Source: Caldisericota bacterium | Lineage (GTDB): Bacteria > Caldisericota > Caldisericia > Cryosericales > Cryosericaceae | Direction of reading: 5' to 3' | Assembly (NCBI GenBank): GCA_026390195.1 | Contig: JAPLGK010000214.1 | Location: 1-6,480 of the forward strand | Length of the DNA stretch: 6,480 nt | Part shown: in pieces, positions 5,860 to 6,480 of the stretch | Layout of the letters: every line of letters begins with the position of its first letter | How positions within the stretch are numbered: position 1 is the first letter of the stretch | Notes under the pieces: generated by a model | Database searches by the model: none | What the model saw: only the letters and a program-made list of their open reading frames with translations | What the model was told of the DNA's origin: nothing | Made by a program: the position numbers and the translations under genes

Positions 5860-6480
5860 CGGGAACATGTCGACAACATCGACTTCTTCGGCATTTCTAT
5901 CAGCAACAGGGACATTGACGAGCTTCTTGAGATAGCCGACGGTTTCGTGGAAAGCGGAGTGCCTCATCTCGTCGTAACGCTCAATGGCGAGATGGCAGCT
6001 CGTGCGTTCAGGGACGCCGACTTTCTGGAGATTGTTCGGCAGGCGGACCTGGTCGTTGCTGACGGCGTTGGCATCGTATGGGGAGCGCGCATGCTGGGCC
6101 CGCGCATCGAGAACCGCATCCCCGGCATTGAGTTCTCGGGTTCTCTGCTGGCACTCGCCGAGCGCAGGGGCTACCGCGCGTACTTGCTCGGTGCAAAGCC
6201 AGATATCGTCGAACGGGCCGCCTCCAACGTGATGGCACGTTACCCAGGTCTTCATCTCGCCGGTTTCCATTCCGGCTACTTTGACGCGGCAGAAGAAGCG
6301 CACGTGATACAGGAAATCCGGGAAGCGCACGTCGACATCCTCCTGGTCGGCATGGGCGGAGGAGCCCAGGAGAAGTGGATCTGGCACCACCGCGACATGG
6401 GTATCCCTATCGCAATCGGCGTAGGCGGCACATTCGATGTCTGGAGTGGACTTGTCCGCCGAGCGCCGCGATTCGTTCAG
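5137..6480 (+). CDS. Tandem two-domain WecG/TagA/CpsF-family glycosyltransferase (3' end outside window)
   Basis: The frame opens at ATG 5137, 23 bases after the dehydrogenase stop and with only a weak ribosome site. It stays open for 448 codons to the window edge. Family members (WecG, TagA/TarA, CpsF; GT26) add ManNAc, ManNAcA or related sugars to undecaprenyl-PP-GlcNAc-type acceptors at the membrane, and normally have one domain of about 240 residues. Here there are two. Domain 1 (about 1-241) has INPE (39-42), DGIGI (66-70), SRVTGVD (84-90), VGMGSPKQE (162-170) and the basic tail EFKRAPARVQRLGLEWLYR. Domain 2 (from about 245) has VVTLNGE (279-285), DGVGI (309-313), NRIPGIE (326-332) and VGMGGGAQE (404-412), and is cut in its tail at RRAPRFVQ. 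The expected acidic catalytic residue is kept in both (D66, D309); the N-terminal Thr is kept only in domain 2 (T281; A38 in domain 1). Full length is probably about 490 residues. Product: membrane-associated, acting on the lipid-linked precursor. Confidence 0.88.
   Translation, partial: MAERLYVAGVPVDNLDIDEALAAVEGFVASRTPHMGVAINPEKVIKAKRDKALERVLRKSDLNFCDGIGIMWASRVFYHERIKSRVTGVDLFLRLLELADARGWRLFLLGSRPETLSRIVTIVKERYPGLVVAGSHDGYFTAADEPGLVAEIAAARADIIFVGMGSPKQENFLAGNLSSMGIPFAMGVGGSYNVLSGEFKRAPARVQRLGLEWLYRFVLDPKRLPRILSLPRFVGIVLRSPREHVDNIDFFGISISNRDIDELLEIADGFVESGVPHLVVTLNGEMAARAFRDADFLEIVRQADLVVADGVGIVWGARMLGPRIENRIPGIEFSGSLLALAERRGYRAYLLGAKPDIVERAASNVMARYPGLHLAGFHSGYFDAAEEAHVIQEIREAHVDILLVGMGGGAQEKWIWHHRDMGIPIAIGVGGTFDVWSGLVRRAPRFVQ
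5869..6480 (+). repeat. WecG/TagA domain, second tandem copy (cut by window end)
   Basis: From about residue 245 onward the architecture of copy 1 repeats with an offset of 242-243 residues and almost no linker. The two copies share motifs but clearly differ in sequence. Short identical DNA stretches remain only at conserved motifs, such as GTCGGCATGGGC at 5620-5631 and 6346-6357, and ATGGGTATCCC at 5674 and 6397. This argues for an old duplication or fusion and against an assembly repeat. It keeps Thr281, Asn283, Asp309, Arg327 and Gln411. Confidence 0.85.

Noticed and set aside
5830..5880. Possible boundary between two separate WecG-like genes
   Set aside because: No stop codon and no start with a ribosome site occur here in frame; the reading frame passes straight from the tail of copy 1 into copy 2.
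5854..6390. A 178-codon open frame on the minus strand opposite the second WecG/TagA domain
   Set aside because: The plus strand here encodes clear family motifs in a frame open for 448 codons; the antisense product has no recognisable domain.
5137..6480. Assembly artefact or recent exact duplication as the cause of the tandem domains
   Set aside because: The copies share motifs but are well diverged at both protein and DNA level, with identical stretches of only about 11-12 bases at conserved motifs.
1..6480. CRISPR array, tRNA, rRNA, insertion sequence or attachment site
   Set aside because: Nearly all bases are used by co-directional coding genes; I saw no regular short repeats, transposase motifs or RNA-gene signatures.

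Overview
This window is a dense, single-direction bacterial surface-glycan locus, with every gene on the + strand. By eye the G+C content is moderately high, with C or G favoured at third codon positions. Genes overlap by ATGA junctions or sit a few bases apart, so it reads as one internal operon segment. I see no promoter, terminator, RNA gene, mobile element or CRISPR array, and no gene-free stretch longer than about 25 bases. The host cannot be named from the sequence. The gene set fits a Wzy-type polysaccharide or secondary cell-wall polymer cluster, and the WecG/TagA-family enzyme and the TuaH-like glycosyltransferase are found in both Gram-positive-type and deep-branching bacteria.

Layout: (1) the last codons of an unidentified gene, ending at 43; (2) a GT2 glycosyltransferase, 40-966; (3) a small single-span membrane protein resembling DUF4330, 963-1421; (4) an O-antigen polymerase/ligase-type (Wzy_C) multi-span membrane protein, 1429-2652; (5) a TuaH-like GT4-fold glycosyltransferase, 2649-3794; (6) a UDP-ManNAc dehydrogenase-type (WecC/TviB-like) nucleotide-sugar dehydrogenase, about 3809-5113; (7) a WecG/TagA/CpsF-family gene starting at 5137 and running off the window end.

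The last gene is the most unusual. Its frame stays open for 448 codons and encodes two complete-looking WecG/TagA domains in tandem, offset by about 243 residues, whereas the usual family member has one domain of about 240 residues. The second copy keeps the Thr of the N-terminal active-site motif and the first has Ala there, so the halves are probably not equivalent. With the upstream dehydrogenase it suggests a route in which UDP-ManNAc is oxidised to UDP-ManNAcA and a ManNAc(A) residue is added to an undecaprenyl-PP-GlcNAc-type primer. The GT2 and GT4 enzymes would extend the repeat unit, and the Wzy-like protein would polymerise or ligate it. The initiating sugar-phosphate transferase, the 2-epimerase (WecB-like) and the flippase are not in this window.
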